NCBI RefSeq assembly: GCF_029962835.1
Contig: NC_080588.1
Location: 67,872,501 to 67,936,500 of the forward strand
DNA: 64,000 nucleotides
Source: Magnolia sinica
Lineage: Eukaryota; Streptophyta; Magnoliopsida; Magnoliales; Magnoliaceae
Direction of reading: 5' to 3'
Part shown: in pieces, positions 24,003 to 35,938 of the stretch
Layout: each line of letters opens with the position of its first letter
Numbering within the stretch: position 1 is the stretch's first letter
Made by a program: the position numbers and the translations under genes
The notes under the pieces: model-generated
The model's database searches: none
The model's input: only the letters and a program-made list of their open reading frames with translations
Told to the model about the DNA's origin: nothing

Positions 24003-26097
24003 TGCTGCTGCTGGAAGCACCCAGCAGCACTCAAACCAGGCCCAAACAGAGCACCACTCGGCTGGCCAGACCAGCGACTCAGCCCAAGCTTGGCTCGGTT
24101 CGGGTGCTACCGCACAATGCAGCCATTCTTTCTCTCTCTCATTTCTGTTTCTTTCTTTCTTCCTGACCCTTCATAAGGTTCGGAGTACGCTGAACCCATG
24201 CGACAGCTGGTTTGCTGGCCCAAGCTGGACTTAGCTTGGTGGAGGAGATGACACGCCATTAATGGCGTATCTGAAAGCACCAACTCTTCCTTCAATCTGC
24301 CTTCTACAGGTGGTTCGTGTGGGCTTTAGAAATCTCATAGACAAGCTTTCTCGAAGCTTGGAGGGGATTAGGGTGATGGGTTCGAATTTGGGAGGAAACG
24401 GCCGGCACTCTCTCTCATTTCCTTTATGAAAAGAAAACCTGACTTGAAGGGTTGGGATTTGCTTGATATGACGGCTAGGATTGGCAAGGGGAGAGAGAGC
24501 ACCCGGATTGCCAACCTGGCAAGGAGAGAACGATTTCCATTTTCGGAAATTGTTGTGCGCGGCCCCTGTTCGGCCAAGAATCGTTTGCACGCACTCTTAG
24601 GAAAACTCGTGCGATCAGATGTATTTTAGTTAGGCCCAGGGTCGGATTCAGATGGTCAGTTTGGATTGGCTCTAGGTGGCCGACCTTGATCACAACGAAC
24701 TGGTTTTGGAACGGCTAGAAGCACAAACAGGCTTGCACTCCAGCCTGTTTGTGTCTAACTTTGTGCGCTCCTATGTAGACGATGGCAGGCTATTTTGATG
24801 TATTTTGACTAAAACTGAGGGCCACACCCAATGGACGGTTTAGATCATCCAAAATGGTCCCAGTGATGGGCCCTATTTCGATCATATGAACGGTCTCTCG
24901 CCCGTTCAAAACGCGCTGCGCGCGGGAATAGAAAAAGGAATAAGAAAACTTCCTGCTGCTTTTAGAAATTTTCGGTTTCTCTAGTCCAGTGCATAGCTAG
25001 TGCACCTGCATCGTGTACAGACGTTCTCAAACGTGGGGTCCTCAGTGGTGCCCTGTGTAATCCACACCATCCATTCACCTTGGGGGTCTCAAGAAGGGCT
25101 TTTGACGATAAAAGTTAGGCAGATCTAAAGTTTAGGTGGGCCCCACGACTTGATTCAGATCGTATATCTGGTCACATTACATCTAAACTTATCATCAATA
25201 GTACAAAGGGTCTACGGGGCTACTTAACTAGAATTTAGGGATGGATTATGGATCAGATGGCCTAATATACACATTTATAATATTAAAAACCCTCTTTACC
25301 ATGTTTTTAATATCATTTTTATTATTAGTACTACTATCTTTCTCTAAGTTGTTTATGTGGGTCCCATCTTGACCACACCATCCATTTACTCACTCAGCCC
25401 CTATAGGGCTTTGATCAGAAAGATTAAATCATTTCAATTGTAAGTGGCCATGCTTAGTAACCTCGTGGCTAACCAATGATTCCTATTAATCCGAGATTTC
25501 TCCTAGATTTGATCATCACTGATCAAAAGAGTTTTAAAGGCCCAAGGGCCATCCACACTGTGATTAGTAGTGAGATTTAAGGTCTTGATCATGAGTTCTC
25601 ACACTCTTAGAGTTACTGAACAACAAACTTGGTGATACAAGCCCTACAATTGACGTTTCTAAGATCCACACCAACCAGGAAGCTCTATCGGTTCCTTAGG
25701 ATTTTTGATGCATAGGTGTACAGTCATATTCCTAAATCCACGGTCAGATTGGCTTTGGATCGAAGGTGGAGTGCCCACGGGCTTCTTTGTAAGGATTAAT
25801 GGTTGGATGGTTTGATTTAAAATGAAACAAATGATCTTTTAGGTCCCTAGATTTAAATCTACAATGGGTGGTTAGATCTATTTATCAATGAATTTAGAAT
25901 CCTAAGGATAGTTATTGACAACATGATGGTTCGTCTCAATGAATAATGGATGGATAGCATGATACAAGGATGGGAACCATTTTCAACGGTTAGATTTTGA
26001 CTGGAATGCATGTGAACATTCACTTGAGCTAGGTTTGTACTTATACTAAGTAGGGTTACTCGGTAGCACCCGAGTACCGAGAGTATGGGGTGTTACA
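21116..26097. mobile_element. Solo LTR, TGTAAC-type family X, copy 1
   Basis: A 4982-bp block with no coding region, TGTAACRCCCC-like inverted ends (GGGGTGTTACA at the right) and an exact 5-bp target duplication TCTTC (21111-21115 and 26098-26102). The uninterrupted equivalent in the 3' LTR of the host element (33095-33115) confirms the insertion. A 5-bp duplication, short inverted tips and lack of terminal direct repeats point to a solo LTR of a gypsy family with very long LTRs, possibly Del/Tekay-like. Homologous to 45871-50330. Fossil. Confidence 0.7.
23929..23996. repeat. (CT)n microsatellite
   Basis: About 34 uninterrupted CT units inside solo LTR X copy 1. Open frames of poly-Ser-Leu and poly-Arg-Glu across it are artefacts. 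Confidence 0.95.
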
Positions 26098-26402
26098 TCT
26101 TCCATCTTGATGAAGATAGGACTCTGATTCTAGTTGTGTTTATGAATTAAACATAGATATCCCTGATCTCTACAAATGGATCCTTGGCACCCTAGTTTCC
26201 CACCTTTGAATTTTACAAGTTTTAGTTTAAGATTTCACCATTATTCCTTTAAAATTTACCTAGTTTAAATTACATCTTCTTCTAGTTCTAGTTCAAGTTA
26301 CTTTTAGAATACGTACAAGGTTTAGCTCCTATGGATTCGACCTCGATCTTACTGAGATTATTACTACATCGCAACCCTATACTTGGGATGTGAACAAATT
26401 TT

Positions 26403-26420
26403 TGGTGACGTTGCCGGGGA
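26403..26420 (+). other. Primer binding site (tRNA-Asp-like) of the gypsy element
   Basis: TGGTGACGTTGCCGGGGA starts 6 bases after the 5' LTR. It matches the plant tRNA-Asp 3' end complement (TGGCGCCGTTGCCGGGGA, from memory) at 16 of 18 positions. This primer site is typical of Athila/Tat-type gypsy elements. Confidence 0.8.
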
Positions 26421-26479
26421 TTGACAGTTACATTTTTCTGAGATTAACTAGTTTTAGAAATAGGTTAAGATTAGGGTTT

Positions 26480-26830
26480 TCTAACTTAGGTTTAGGTTTT
26501 TCTATTTAACTTCTTTTTTTTTTTTTAGAAACTAACCTAACTTCCTAATTTTGTAGGACTCTGAGATAGACTTTCTAAATTGGTAATCTCTTTCTAATTC
26601 TCTATTTTATTTTTATTTTTTTAGGATTAGGTTTTGTTTTTGTAGAAACTTTCTAATTCAAGGATTTCTTTTACTTTTAGAAACTAACTTACTTTCTAAT
26701 TTTAGATTTAGAACTTTCCTAATTTGTTTTTAGAAACTTTCAATTTTTTATTTTTAGGAATTTTTCATTTTTAGAAACTAGTTTACTTTCTAACTTTAGA
26801 ATTTCTATTTTTATAAACTAATTTCTTTTA
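26480..26830. repeat. T-rich tandem repeat in the gypsy leader
   Basis: Irregular repeats of TTTTAGAAACTAA(C)TTACTTTCTAA, with about eight to ten partial units between the primer site and the coding remnant. Probably untranslated leader. Confidence 0.7.
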
Positions 26831-26999
26831 TTTTCTTTTGCAGGATCTCAACATAGGAACTTCTAATTTGGTAACTTCCTTCTAACTTCTCCTCCTCTTA
26901 CTTTCCATACTACTGTAGGATCTTCTCTTTTATTTTTCTTACGATTAGATTCAGAGTTAGGGTTTTACCATGTAAGAGTAGGTACGTCATTATACTGAG

Positions 27000-29900
27000 A
27001 TGGATATGAGATATTGGGAAGGGCGGTTAGATGATTATATGACGAACTACCCACATCTCAAAATTTTTCTGAAAACATCATCGAGAATCGACTGGAATAT
27101 AATGCTCCACTGGTTAAAAAGTCATTACGCGATCACATGCAGGAGAACAATTACACCCCACGGATTAATAAAATAGTACGTGAGTGTTGTAGTTATTATA
27201 ACTATGAGAGTGAGAATTATTATCACGCATCAAATAAGAAGAAAACAATGAGAGATTATATTATGGGTAATAATATGTATCAATAACCATCATACTCTCC
27301 CACCTATGATCCGTATAATTATAACCAGTAGAAACATCAAAATTGGGAAAATGAACTAACAACATGTTATAATTATTATTCTCTTAGATCCCCTACCTTT
27401 GAGATCCCACCAGAAACGATATAAGAGGATTCATTTTAGCATAACATGGACTATCTTACGGAAATTAGAAAAACATTAGAAGTGCTTAATTTGCGCATGA
27501 ATAAGATAGTGGAAGCTAGTTCACCCCAGCCTCAAACCAGTCCAGAAATACAATGCGAGGAAAGTGATCCTAACTCGCTTTTGGAGAACTCTGGAATTTG
27601 GAATGAAGAGTTGGATTGTGTTAATGAGCATATGGTTCACTTTCCCAATGAGTCGATCTCGATGACTGTCCAAAGGAATGATCAAGAGACGTTATCATTC
27701 AAATATAATTATGACACACTTCACTCACATGATACGCCTAATTTTAATGATGAGGAAGAGGTTAGTTTATGCGAAGCTAAACCCAATCTAGGAATAGAAT
27801 ATGAGGAAAGCGATCTCATCCTGAGTGTATACTGCACTGAATTAGATGATGATAAGTATTGGGATGAGATTCATGAGAGCACAGTTCAAGATTCACTGGA
27901 TTCAATCTCAAGTTTGACCCATATTAAGGATCAAGAGGTCTAGGAAGTTGTCATCCATAGTGATTTACTCCACCTGTCACTACAATAAATAACACTTTTA
28001 CCGATGAAAAGTTTCGTCGGTAAAACTATTTTAATTTTTAAGATATAAAATTTTTGTGCTATTTTGAAAATTTCACGGTAAGAGTTTTACCGACGACAAT
28101 TTTCATTGATAAAAAGCAAAAACCACTAATTTTCATCGGTAAAAGTGTTATCTTTTTCACTTACAAAATTTTCGCCCTGAGTTTTACCGATGAACTAAAA
28201 CCGTCGGGAATAATGTTTTTATCGATGAAAATTTTCATCGGTAAAAGTGTTATGTTTTTCACTTAGAAAATTTTGGCCCTGAGTTTTACCGACGAACTAA
28301 AACCATCGGGAATAATGGTTTTACCGACAAAAATTTTTGTCAGTAAAAGTGTCATATTTTTAACATAGAAAATTTCTGTGTTGAGTTTTACCGACGAACT
28401 AAAACTGTCGGGATAATGTTTTTACCAACGAAAATTTGCGTCGGTAAAAGTGTTATATTTTTAAGGTTGAAAATTTTGGCGCGGAGTTTTACCAATGAAA
28501 ATGTTCGTCAGTTAAAAAACCACTTTTACCGATGAAAATATTCGTTGTTAAAAGTGTCATATTTTGAACTTAGAAAATTTTTGTGTTGAGTTTTACCAAC
28601 AAATAATATTTTACCTACAAAAAAAATCATTAGCAAAATTTTTTTTACTTATTTTTTACCGACGACAAAATTCGTCGGTAAAAGTTTTGTAAATATTGTT
28701 ACCTATGAAACTTTTTGTAGGGAAAAGTTTTTTACTTATTTTTTACTGACGAAAACATTCGTCAGTAAAAGTTTTTTAAATATTTTTACCTACGAAAAAA
28801 CTCATCGGTAAAAGTTTTTTACTTATTTTTTACCGACGAAAAACTTCGTCGGTAAAAGTTTTCTAAATATTTTGACCTACGAAAAAAATTGTCGATAAAA
28901 GTTTTTTACTTACTTTTTACCGATGAAAAAATTCATCGGTAAAAGGTTTTGTAAATATTTTTACCTATGCAAAAAGTCGTTGGTAAAAGTTTTTTACTTA
29001 TTTTTTACGGACGAAAAAAATCGTCTGTAAAAGTTATGTGAATATCTTTACCTATGAAAAAAATCGTTGGTAAAAGTTTTTTACTTATTTTTTACAGACA
29101 AAAAAATTCGTCGATAAAAATCTTCCCATTGCCGATGATGCAAATTTTCGTCGTTAAAAGCGTTTCCCATCCGTCTTTTACCGATGAAAATTTTCGTCAA
29201 TAAAACTTTTCACCTATGAAAAAATAGCTTTTAGCGACGAAAATTTTCGTCGATAAAAGTGGGTTTTCTTGTAATGTGTCTAACATGACCGATTTAAATG
29301 TGGAGGATGAACCACTTTCAATTAACATTCCAATTTTTGTGAGGTATGTTTAGATCACTCCCTTGAATTGAATGATGATATGATTCGGGAGATGGACAAT
29401 TTGCTCGATATAACTCTGGAATTTGAAACTACCCAGTTGATGTCACCATCTGAGTTGTATACTTTAGACGATTCAATGCCTCTACTGAGTAGCTTCAATG
29501 AACAAAGTGTTCACATCAATTCTTTGCCTATTGATTTTTAATCTGTCTGTGCAGGGCAAAAGCAAGAGAGCATGTATTCATCCACTTCCATAGACGATGG
29601 AATCCTTGGGCAGATTGTTATAAACTTCAATGAGGAAAATAAGTCACTCTCAGCTGAATTTTTCAACTCTTTGGATGATTGCTTGGCATACTTTGCAGAT
29701 TTAAACGACCCCATGATACAAGAAATAGTGGATGCCTCGTAAGACAGTACATCGGTAGTTGTCATGGACCGAGAGAACCCTCATTCTGAAACCCCTCCTT
29801 CCACAGATCATGAATATTTACCATTAAGGGAAGGGGAGATGGAAATTGAACCGGAATCTGAAACTTCGAACTGTGTTAAGACTACATTACTTTAAGAAAA

Positions 29901-30060
29901 AAATTTTGAATTCTATTTACTTGTAGTCTCTAATTCACCATGGGATACTAACTTTGACACTTTTTCTATCACAGGTGAATTATATATACTTTGGATACCT
30001 CAAGTAATTGAACGACAATTTTTTGCTGAAGTACATAAGTTTCTCTAAACATTCATGCTC
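27000..30060 (+). pseudogene. Gag-like coding remnant of the gypsy element (split by a CACTA element)
   Basis: Acidic, hydrophilic coding sequence with no recognised enzyme motif. The clearest stretch is 27446-27943, followed beyond the CACTA insertion by similar acidic sequence to about 30060. I call it gag-like from its place after the leader and the absence of pol motifs. It is a broken fossil with several breaks. Confidence 0.5.
27978..29276. mobile_element. Non-autonomous CACTA (En/Spm) element
   Basis: Starts CACTACAATAAATAACA and ends TTTTCTTGTAATG, close to the canonical CACTACAAGAAAA...TTTTCTTGTAGTG. It is flanked by the 3-bp target duplication TGT (27975-27977 and 29277-29279). The 1299-bp body has no gene and is almost entirely repeats of a palindromic module, TTTTACCGACGAAAA / TTTTCGTCGGTAAAA, recurring every 25-130 bases in both orientations. 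Such subterminal repeats bind transposase in known CACTA elements, but here they fill the whole body. It inserted into the gypsy coding region. Confidence 0.88.
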
Positions 30061-31304
30061 CATGGCATCCAAGCCCATTGCAAAAAAGGCTTTTGGATGA
30101 TCCTGTTGAGAAACCTACTGAGAAATTTATCTAGATATTGGCCGAAAAAGGAACCTTGCGGCATAATTGAGTAGCTTTTCCTCTGCTTCATAGGACTAAG
30201 GTAGTTTGCTTTATGCCATTAAGTTAGTTTGCTTTCTAAGTTGTTTTAGGATAGGTTGCTTTTGTTGGTTTTACTCTTATGCTGACCCACTCTCACGCTG
30301 ATATCTCTTTGGAAAGGTCGTTCAATTTCCTCATCAGGTACTATCTTTCCATCACTTCTCTTTTATTTTTGTTGTCTCATGTGCATTACATGCTTATATC
30401 TTTTACATTGAGGACAATGTAGATTTTAGGTTGGGGATGAGAGATTAGGTTACCTAATCAGTATTTTCTTAGACTTGAGCAAAACTTGTGAAAATTTTTA
30501 AATTTTCTCTAAATTTTTTTTGTGAATTCGAGTGATTTTGAAGGATATCTTCAATTTATAAGTATATGATACTTAATGTTGGTGATTTATGACTCTTGGA
30601 TTTAGTTACTTGTTAGATTTCACAGTTAAGTTCGAATTGTTAATCCATGATTAAAAGTTTTAAATATGGATTGAGTCATGATTTCACATGTCACATCTAG
30701 CTTACACAGTAAGGTTTCAGTTCGATATTGAAGGGTTAACTTGTTAATCACTAAGCATGGAAGGAACCGACCTGGGGAATTTATACATCATGTTCACTAA
30801 GAAGAATTGAAAAGAAAGAAAAATAAATAAATGTCCAGCTAAAAAAATAGTTGTCGTCGAAAAGGGCTACCTATTGAAGATATTTAAAAAGATTGACATA
30901 GCGTGAAAACCATCAATGGAAAAATCAAAAGCTAAAAGAATGAAAAGTTGAACTGTAAGGAAAATTTTGGCTTAGGTTAATGCTCTTGTGATTATTAACA
31001 TTATAATAAAAATAAAGAATTGAGCCTTTGATTGTGATAAGTTTAGGTTTCACACTACACTCATGGAACTCAATGTTTAGAATTGTTCTAATTGATGGAT
31101 TAATACTTTTAAACTTGGCTATGAAGTTTACCATGCGCTTGAGTCTAGGAGAAGGTAATGCCCAACATTGATGTATCTTGGAATTCTATGATCTAGATTG
31201 CTCTTTAAAAAAAATAAAAAAAATGCTTGAGTTTATAAAAATTTATCCTGTAATTCTCAAATTTATACTTTGCTCGGGACTAGTAAAATGCTAGTTAGGG
31301 ATTG
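30061..31304. other. Gypsy 3' non-coding interior
   Basis: No gene. It contains ATTGAGGACAATGTAGATTTTAGG (30408-30431), a string familiar from the 3' interior of Athila/Tat relatives, and ends with TGCTCGGGACTAGTAAAATGC...TTAGGGATTG directly before the 3' LTR, where the polypurine tract is expected. Confidence 0.55.
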
Positions 31305-33397
31305 TGTTGAGGGTAAAATATTGCATATTAGACCCCAATTATTACCTGATTTTATAAACATGATAATGCATAACGTCCTATTTTAATCGTGTTTTTGTTG
31401 AAGGTAAATTTAAAGAGCTTGGACTGAAAAGGGTATCAAAAGCATGTATTTAACGCTTTAAAATCACCAAGGCAAGGGACGGATCTTAGGGGACCAAGAA
31501 TGAAGAATTTACACGCTAAAGATCCAAGAAAATCAAGTGATTGACGATAAAGAGGCCTGAAAGTCGTCCTGAATGCAAGATCATAGGGTTTCCGTCATCC
31601 ATTGGGCTCAAAACTTTATATTTGGCCTGAGGACCCTAAACTAACTGTACACATCGAAATTTAGTCCATGAACCCTCTAGAAGTGGCCCAACGGACATAT
31701 CAGCCCACATATCAGCGATTTGGGGCCCACCTGATCTCTGGATATGCTTTAATTTTGGTCTCAACCCCTTCAATTAAATGAGGAAAGGGATAGATGGAGT
31801 GGATTTCTCATAAGCATCACAGTGGACCCCACATGGGGGCGTGAGAGTGCATAGTCGGTGCACTCCCGCGCCACACCGGACCGCTGAGATCGGTCAGCTT
31901 GCTGACCCGACCTGGTTTCTGTGTACGCATAGCGTCTGTAAGGTGTGGATTCTGAGATGACCAGTGGGCCATCCCCATCACTACGATGAATGATCTGGAC
32001 CGTCCATTCACCTCAAGGGGTGGCCACGACTCTAGACATGTTGAGATTTTGGTCCCATGCACGTTTACACACGTAGATCGCCAGAAAATGCAGGTAGAAT
32101 GGTGGGAAGATTTGATACATTGGGCCACACCCAAATTCAACCGAAACCACTCCTTTTCGACTGGTTTTTCGTCAAGAATTCAATGGACGGGGTGGATTTT
32201 CCTAGAAACATCACTGTGGGGCCCACCGAACATTCCAGTGCGTATGCAAGGCCATGCATCTGACAGATTCGGCCTCTGTGAGCTTTTGTGTGATCACAAT
32301 CAAGGTCGGATCGATGATCCAGACCGTCTAAAAGATAGAAAAGTGGGTCTTGACCCTTCCTAAGAAGACAGAATGGACGGCTTGAATGGATTCTTCCTCG
32401 AAACTCAATCCAAACGTGGGTCGCCTTGCGTTTCACTGCTCATGCTGCCTTCTGCTACGTAAACCGACTACTTCTTGCTCTAAAAGAGGGAGAGAGAGAA
32501 AGTGTGAAGGTATCCATCAAATCTTTGGACGTGGAGAATCCTTGGGGCAGCCGTGGAGGCGTGGTGTGGAGACGTGAAGAGAAGAGGAGAGAGGGAAGGA
32601 GCGTGGGATGGCTTCATCATTCAAAGTTTTTTTTTCTTCTTCTTCTTCCTTTCTATTGCTTTTATGGTTTGTTTTCAAAGATTTTTGGCTAATCATGACC
32701 GTGATCGGCTAAGAGGTGAAGCTTGTAGTGTGATGGGTGGTCTTCTATTGCTTTGATTTATGTTACATTAAACTCTCTTTGATTATAGTTTGATATTAAG
32801 GATTGCTTTTAGTTTTTAATAGTTTGTTGTGACTTAAATTACAATGGATCTATGATAGCTTTGAGCATGTTCTTAGCATTATAGGGATTGTGAATTTAAG
32901 AATCCCTGTTGTTCACCATCGTCTCCTGGGCATGGTTGGATGATGGAATCCTTCCTAACATTCATACATCTCTCAGATTGGTTGTGGATTAGTTAAATTC
33001 TGTTGTTTGCTTGTCTCACGGGCATAGTTTTATGACGGAATCAAGTCTCAGCCATTGATAACTAGATCAAAGGAAGTTCATAGTTGTTTTTAACGTATTA
33101 CTTCCATTTGGATGAAGATAGGACTCGGATTCCAGTTGTGTTTATGAATCAAGCATGGATATCCCTGGTCTCTACAAGTGGATCCTTGGCACCCTAGTTT
33201 CCCACCTTTGAATTTTACAAGTTTTAGTTTAAGATTTCACCATTATTCCCTTAAAATTTACCTGGTTTAGATTACATCTTCTTCTAGTTCTAGTTCGAGT
33301 TACTTTCAGAATACATACAAGGTTTAGTCCCTATGTATTCGACCTCAGTCTTACCGAGATTATTACTACATCGCAATCCTATACTTGGGGTGTGAAT
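31305..33397 (+). repeat. 3' LTR of the gypsy element
   Basis: From TGTTGAGGG to GGTGTGAATA, about 2093 bp and uninterrupted. It aligns along its whole length with the 5' LTR at 19236-26396 once the nested solo LTR is set aside, and it is followed by the GTATT duplication. Open frames on both strands here recur in both LTRs and are not genes. Confidence 0.88.
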
Positions 33398-33527
33398 AGT
33401 ATTCATACTAGTCTTCACATATCTTGTTCTAAATCCAGCTATTTTAATATTTGGATTCATAAAGTGTTTAGTTAGATTCAAGTTGAATGACTCTAGTATA
33501 TATACCCACACATGCATACATAAAATC

Positions 33528-33899
33528 TGTTGGGAGCATTGCACAAAAAAATCTTAGGATCTCGCCTCCCAAAAGACTAGAGTTATGGGATATAATAAAG
33601 TAATGAAATAAATCAAAGTACAAACCACATGACACAAGAGATTTTACGTGGAAAACCCTTGAAGAGTTAAAAACCACGGGACCTAGTCTAGAGCAACAAT
33701 TCACTATGAAGTAGAATGTTACAACCGATCACAAGCACACGCCGCTTGGATCAAACCTTCTTCACTTACATAGGAGTAGATGAACAATAAGAGAATAATG
33801 AAAACGAAGAGATCTCACCGATCACGAGGATGTAAAAGCGTTGAGACGTCAACTGTGCAATAGATCACTTATACAAGTAAAATCCTCGCTTCCATAAGC

Positions 33900-33944
<45 letters not shown>

Positions 33945-34311
33945 TTGGTCGTGAAAACGCCTTAGCATACCCTAAAATAGTCCTAGGGACCCCTATTTAT
34001 AGCTTAGGAAACTCCCCTTCCGTACCTCTGCGAAACTGCCTCAAATTTATGCAGTCCGCACAAAATCTACACAGAATCTGCTTAACCCTCGACTAGTCAA
34101 GCCAGGTCATCGACTGGTCAAAGGACCCCTTCAACCAATCGAGCTTGACCCTCGACTGGTCGACACCAAAAAATCTAGCACGCTGGACTTCGAGTCGAGC
34201 GATTCTCAACCAGTCGAGCAGCTCCCTTCGATCGGTCAAGCTGCCCACTCGACTAGTCGAGCAGCGCAGCTGCACTACCTCTCCTCTGAACTAAGGAGGA
34301 AAACCCCATCA
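33528..34311 (-). mobile_element. Solo LTR of the Tork-like copia family, reversed
   Basis: A 784-bp block from TGTTGGGAGC to CCCCATCA, the reverse complement of the LTR at 6619-7495, flanked by the exact 5-bp target duplication AAATC (33523-33527 and 34312-34316). No internal region remains, so it is the product of LTR-LTR recombination. It keeps the CGACTGGTCGAG-type motif cluster (34087-34262) and has a (CT)n run at 33903-33940. Fossil. Confidence 0.92.
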
Positions 34312-34316
34312 AAATC

Positions 34317-35635
34317 CCACCATTTGTTGCACGTGTGGCTGCATGTTCGAATTAAATAGAAATACATTAGCCTGTTTGATTTCCATGATACATGTAAATC
34401 ATGGTAAGTAATTATTACTTTTTCACTTGGTTTGAAAATGTAATAGTAATTCTGCCTCGAAAATCAATACAAAAATGTTGACTTAAATTTGTGGACCCCA
34501 CTATAATGTATATGATATATCCACACCGTCCATCTATTTTATTAAAACATTTTGGGCATGAACTGAAAAATGAGACAGATTCAACACTTAAATGGCTCAC
34601 ATGAAAGGAAACAGCAGTCTTAATTCGTCCACCATTGAAAGTTGTTTCCTTCATTGGGCCCACATTGTGGTTTTTTCATCATCTAACATGTTAGTAGGGT
34701 CACACATACATGGATAAAAGGAAAACACAAATATCACCTTGATCTAAAACTTTTAAGGGCCCTAAGAAGTTTTTAAAGGTAGGGGTTCGATTCCCGCTGT
34801 TTGCTATGGTGTGGTCCACTTGAGCTTTGGATCTTCCTCATTTTTTTGGCTCATGCCCAAAATTCAGCTGGCAAGTCACATACGGCATGATGGGCCCCAC
34901 ATTAATTTTGTAAATTTCTCGATTTAAGTGTTAAAAAAGTAAGTTGCCACATCTGCATTGGCAAAGATGCCGTAATTACCTAGGTAAATAATAAAATAGG
35001 TCATAACTTGAATGGTGTGGTGCACTTAATAATCTAACCAAAAAAGAAAAGAGTTTGGGTTAGAAATATATTACTCATGATATGTTTGAGACTACACATT
35101 AATTCGTGGCATCTAGAAGCTATGGAGCTGTACATAGAGGTCTCACGATTGGATAGTTTGATGATTTTAGAATGTTTTAGAGTCCTTGTACTACAATTAG
35201 AACAGAGTTCTAATGCTAGTGCTTTTGTTAAATTAGGACTTTTTCCTTTATCACAAGATGATTGATTAACATGGTATGTAGAACAGACTTCTTTGTACTT
35301 TGTATGCAATGATGTTTTTTTTTTCTTTTTTCTTTTGCCATGTGTGCAATTAGTTATTAGCCATATAGAGCAATCTTTCTGGTTTTCCTCTGCTTGCCAA
35401 TAAATGTTTTAAGGAAAGTTACTTGCTTTGCAGCATTCTCAATTTCTTGTTCTTAAAAATGCATGCACTGTCTTATCCGCTCTCTCCAATATCCTATCTG
35501 CATTTTTGTATATATTAATCTGTTTGAAAAAGTTTTTCCTAATGTAGGAATATTTGGGAATCGATTTTGAATTTAAAGGTCTTGTTTTTTGTTCGGATTT
35601 TACGTGTCCATGCTGAAACGCAATTCTTGTTGCAG
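34317..35635. other. Intergenic, possible MITE remnants, no gene
   Basis: AT-rich sequence. The 34780-34850 part (TTCGATTCCCGCTG...TATGGTGTGGTCCACTTGAG) has the look of short MITE-like repeats known from other plant genomes, but I cannot define its ends. Sequence from about 35540 reads as an intron leading to the BTB exon at 35636. Confidence 0.4.
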
Positions 35636-35938
35636 GTGTATTTGGGTGGACGATACATAAACAATCCTACATTGTCAGATGTTACGTATCTGGTTGAAGG
35701 TTGTAAATCATTCTTGACTGAATCAATTTGGTAGTCTATATGCTCTCATTCTTGGGGCTTTAGATAGAAATGTTGGAATTATAATTTGCCTACTAGAAAG
35801 TCCCAAAATTTATATGATGAAAAAAGGGCATTCTAAATGCTAATGCTTCCTTTTCCAGGTAAACGGTTCTATGCCCACAGAATTGCTTTGCTTGCTTCTT
35901 CAGACGCATTCCGTGCAATGTTTGACTGTGGTTATCAG
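35636..35938 (+). pseudogene. BTB/POZ gene fragment, ARIA-like, two exons
   Basis: Two exons with proper borders. Exon one is 35636-35699 (acceptor TTGCAG, donor AAG|GTTGTAA). Exon two is 35859-35938 (acceptor TTCCAG, donor CAG|GTGAGT). Joined, they stay open for 48 codons and read NNPTLSDVTYLVEG then AHRIALLASSDAFRAMF. This is the start of a BTB domain as in ARIA/ABAP1-type armadillo-BTB proteins, which are nuclear regulators and E3-ligase adaptors. The rest of the BTB domain and the armadillo repeats are absent, so it is a gene fragment. Retained introns rule out a processed copy. It may have been carried by the CACTA-like element whose tail lies at 37060-37263, but the left end of that element was not found. 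Confidence 0.75.

Larger units (their letters stand above)
19236..26396 (+). repeat. 5' LTR of the gypsy element (interrupted)
   Basis: Runs from TGTTGAGGG to GATGTGAACA. Without the 4982-bp nested solo LTR and its 5-bp duplication it is about 2.17 kb. A TATA box (TATAAAAG, 20430-20437) and a (GA)n run (20441-20483) lie in its middle and are matched at 32480-32505 in the 3' LTR. Confidence 0.85.
19236..33397 (+). mobile_element. Ty3/gypsy-type LTR element, structurally complete, apparently non-autonomous
   Basis: Fossil element with two LTRs, a tRNA-Asp-like primer site, a gag-like coding remnant and 5-bp target duplications GTATT (19231-19235 and 33398-33402). No reverse transcriptase or integrase region is recognisable in the roughly 3.6 kb of its own interior, so it probably depended on relatives. 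The primer site and LTR start TGTTGAGGG fit the Athila/Tat side of gypsy. A solo LTR (21116-26097) and a CACTA element (27978-29276) were inserted later. The two LTRs differ at about 7 of their first 100 bases by eye, which implies an insertion some millions of years old. It is broken. Confidence 0.85.

Noticed and set aside
23806-24234. Overlapping open frames with poly-Ser-Leu and poly-Arg-Glu
   Set aside because: They are produced by a (CT)34 microsatellite inside a solo LTR.
27978-29276. Regularly spaced short repeats resembling a CRISPR array
   Set aside because: The repeats are palindromic, irregularly spaced and bounded by CACTA ends with a target duplication in plant DNA.
34780-34797. 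GGTTCGATTCC, identical to a tRNA B-box
   Set aside because: No matching A-box or cloverleaf can be drawn around it. It lies in a MITE-like stretch, so neither a tRNA gene nor a clear SINE is supported.
34340-35000. Possible complete MITE with TAATTAC-type inverted ends
   Set aside because: The candidate ends (near 34400 and 34975) match only over a few bases and no target duplication is evident.
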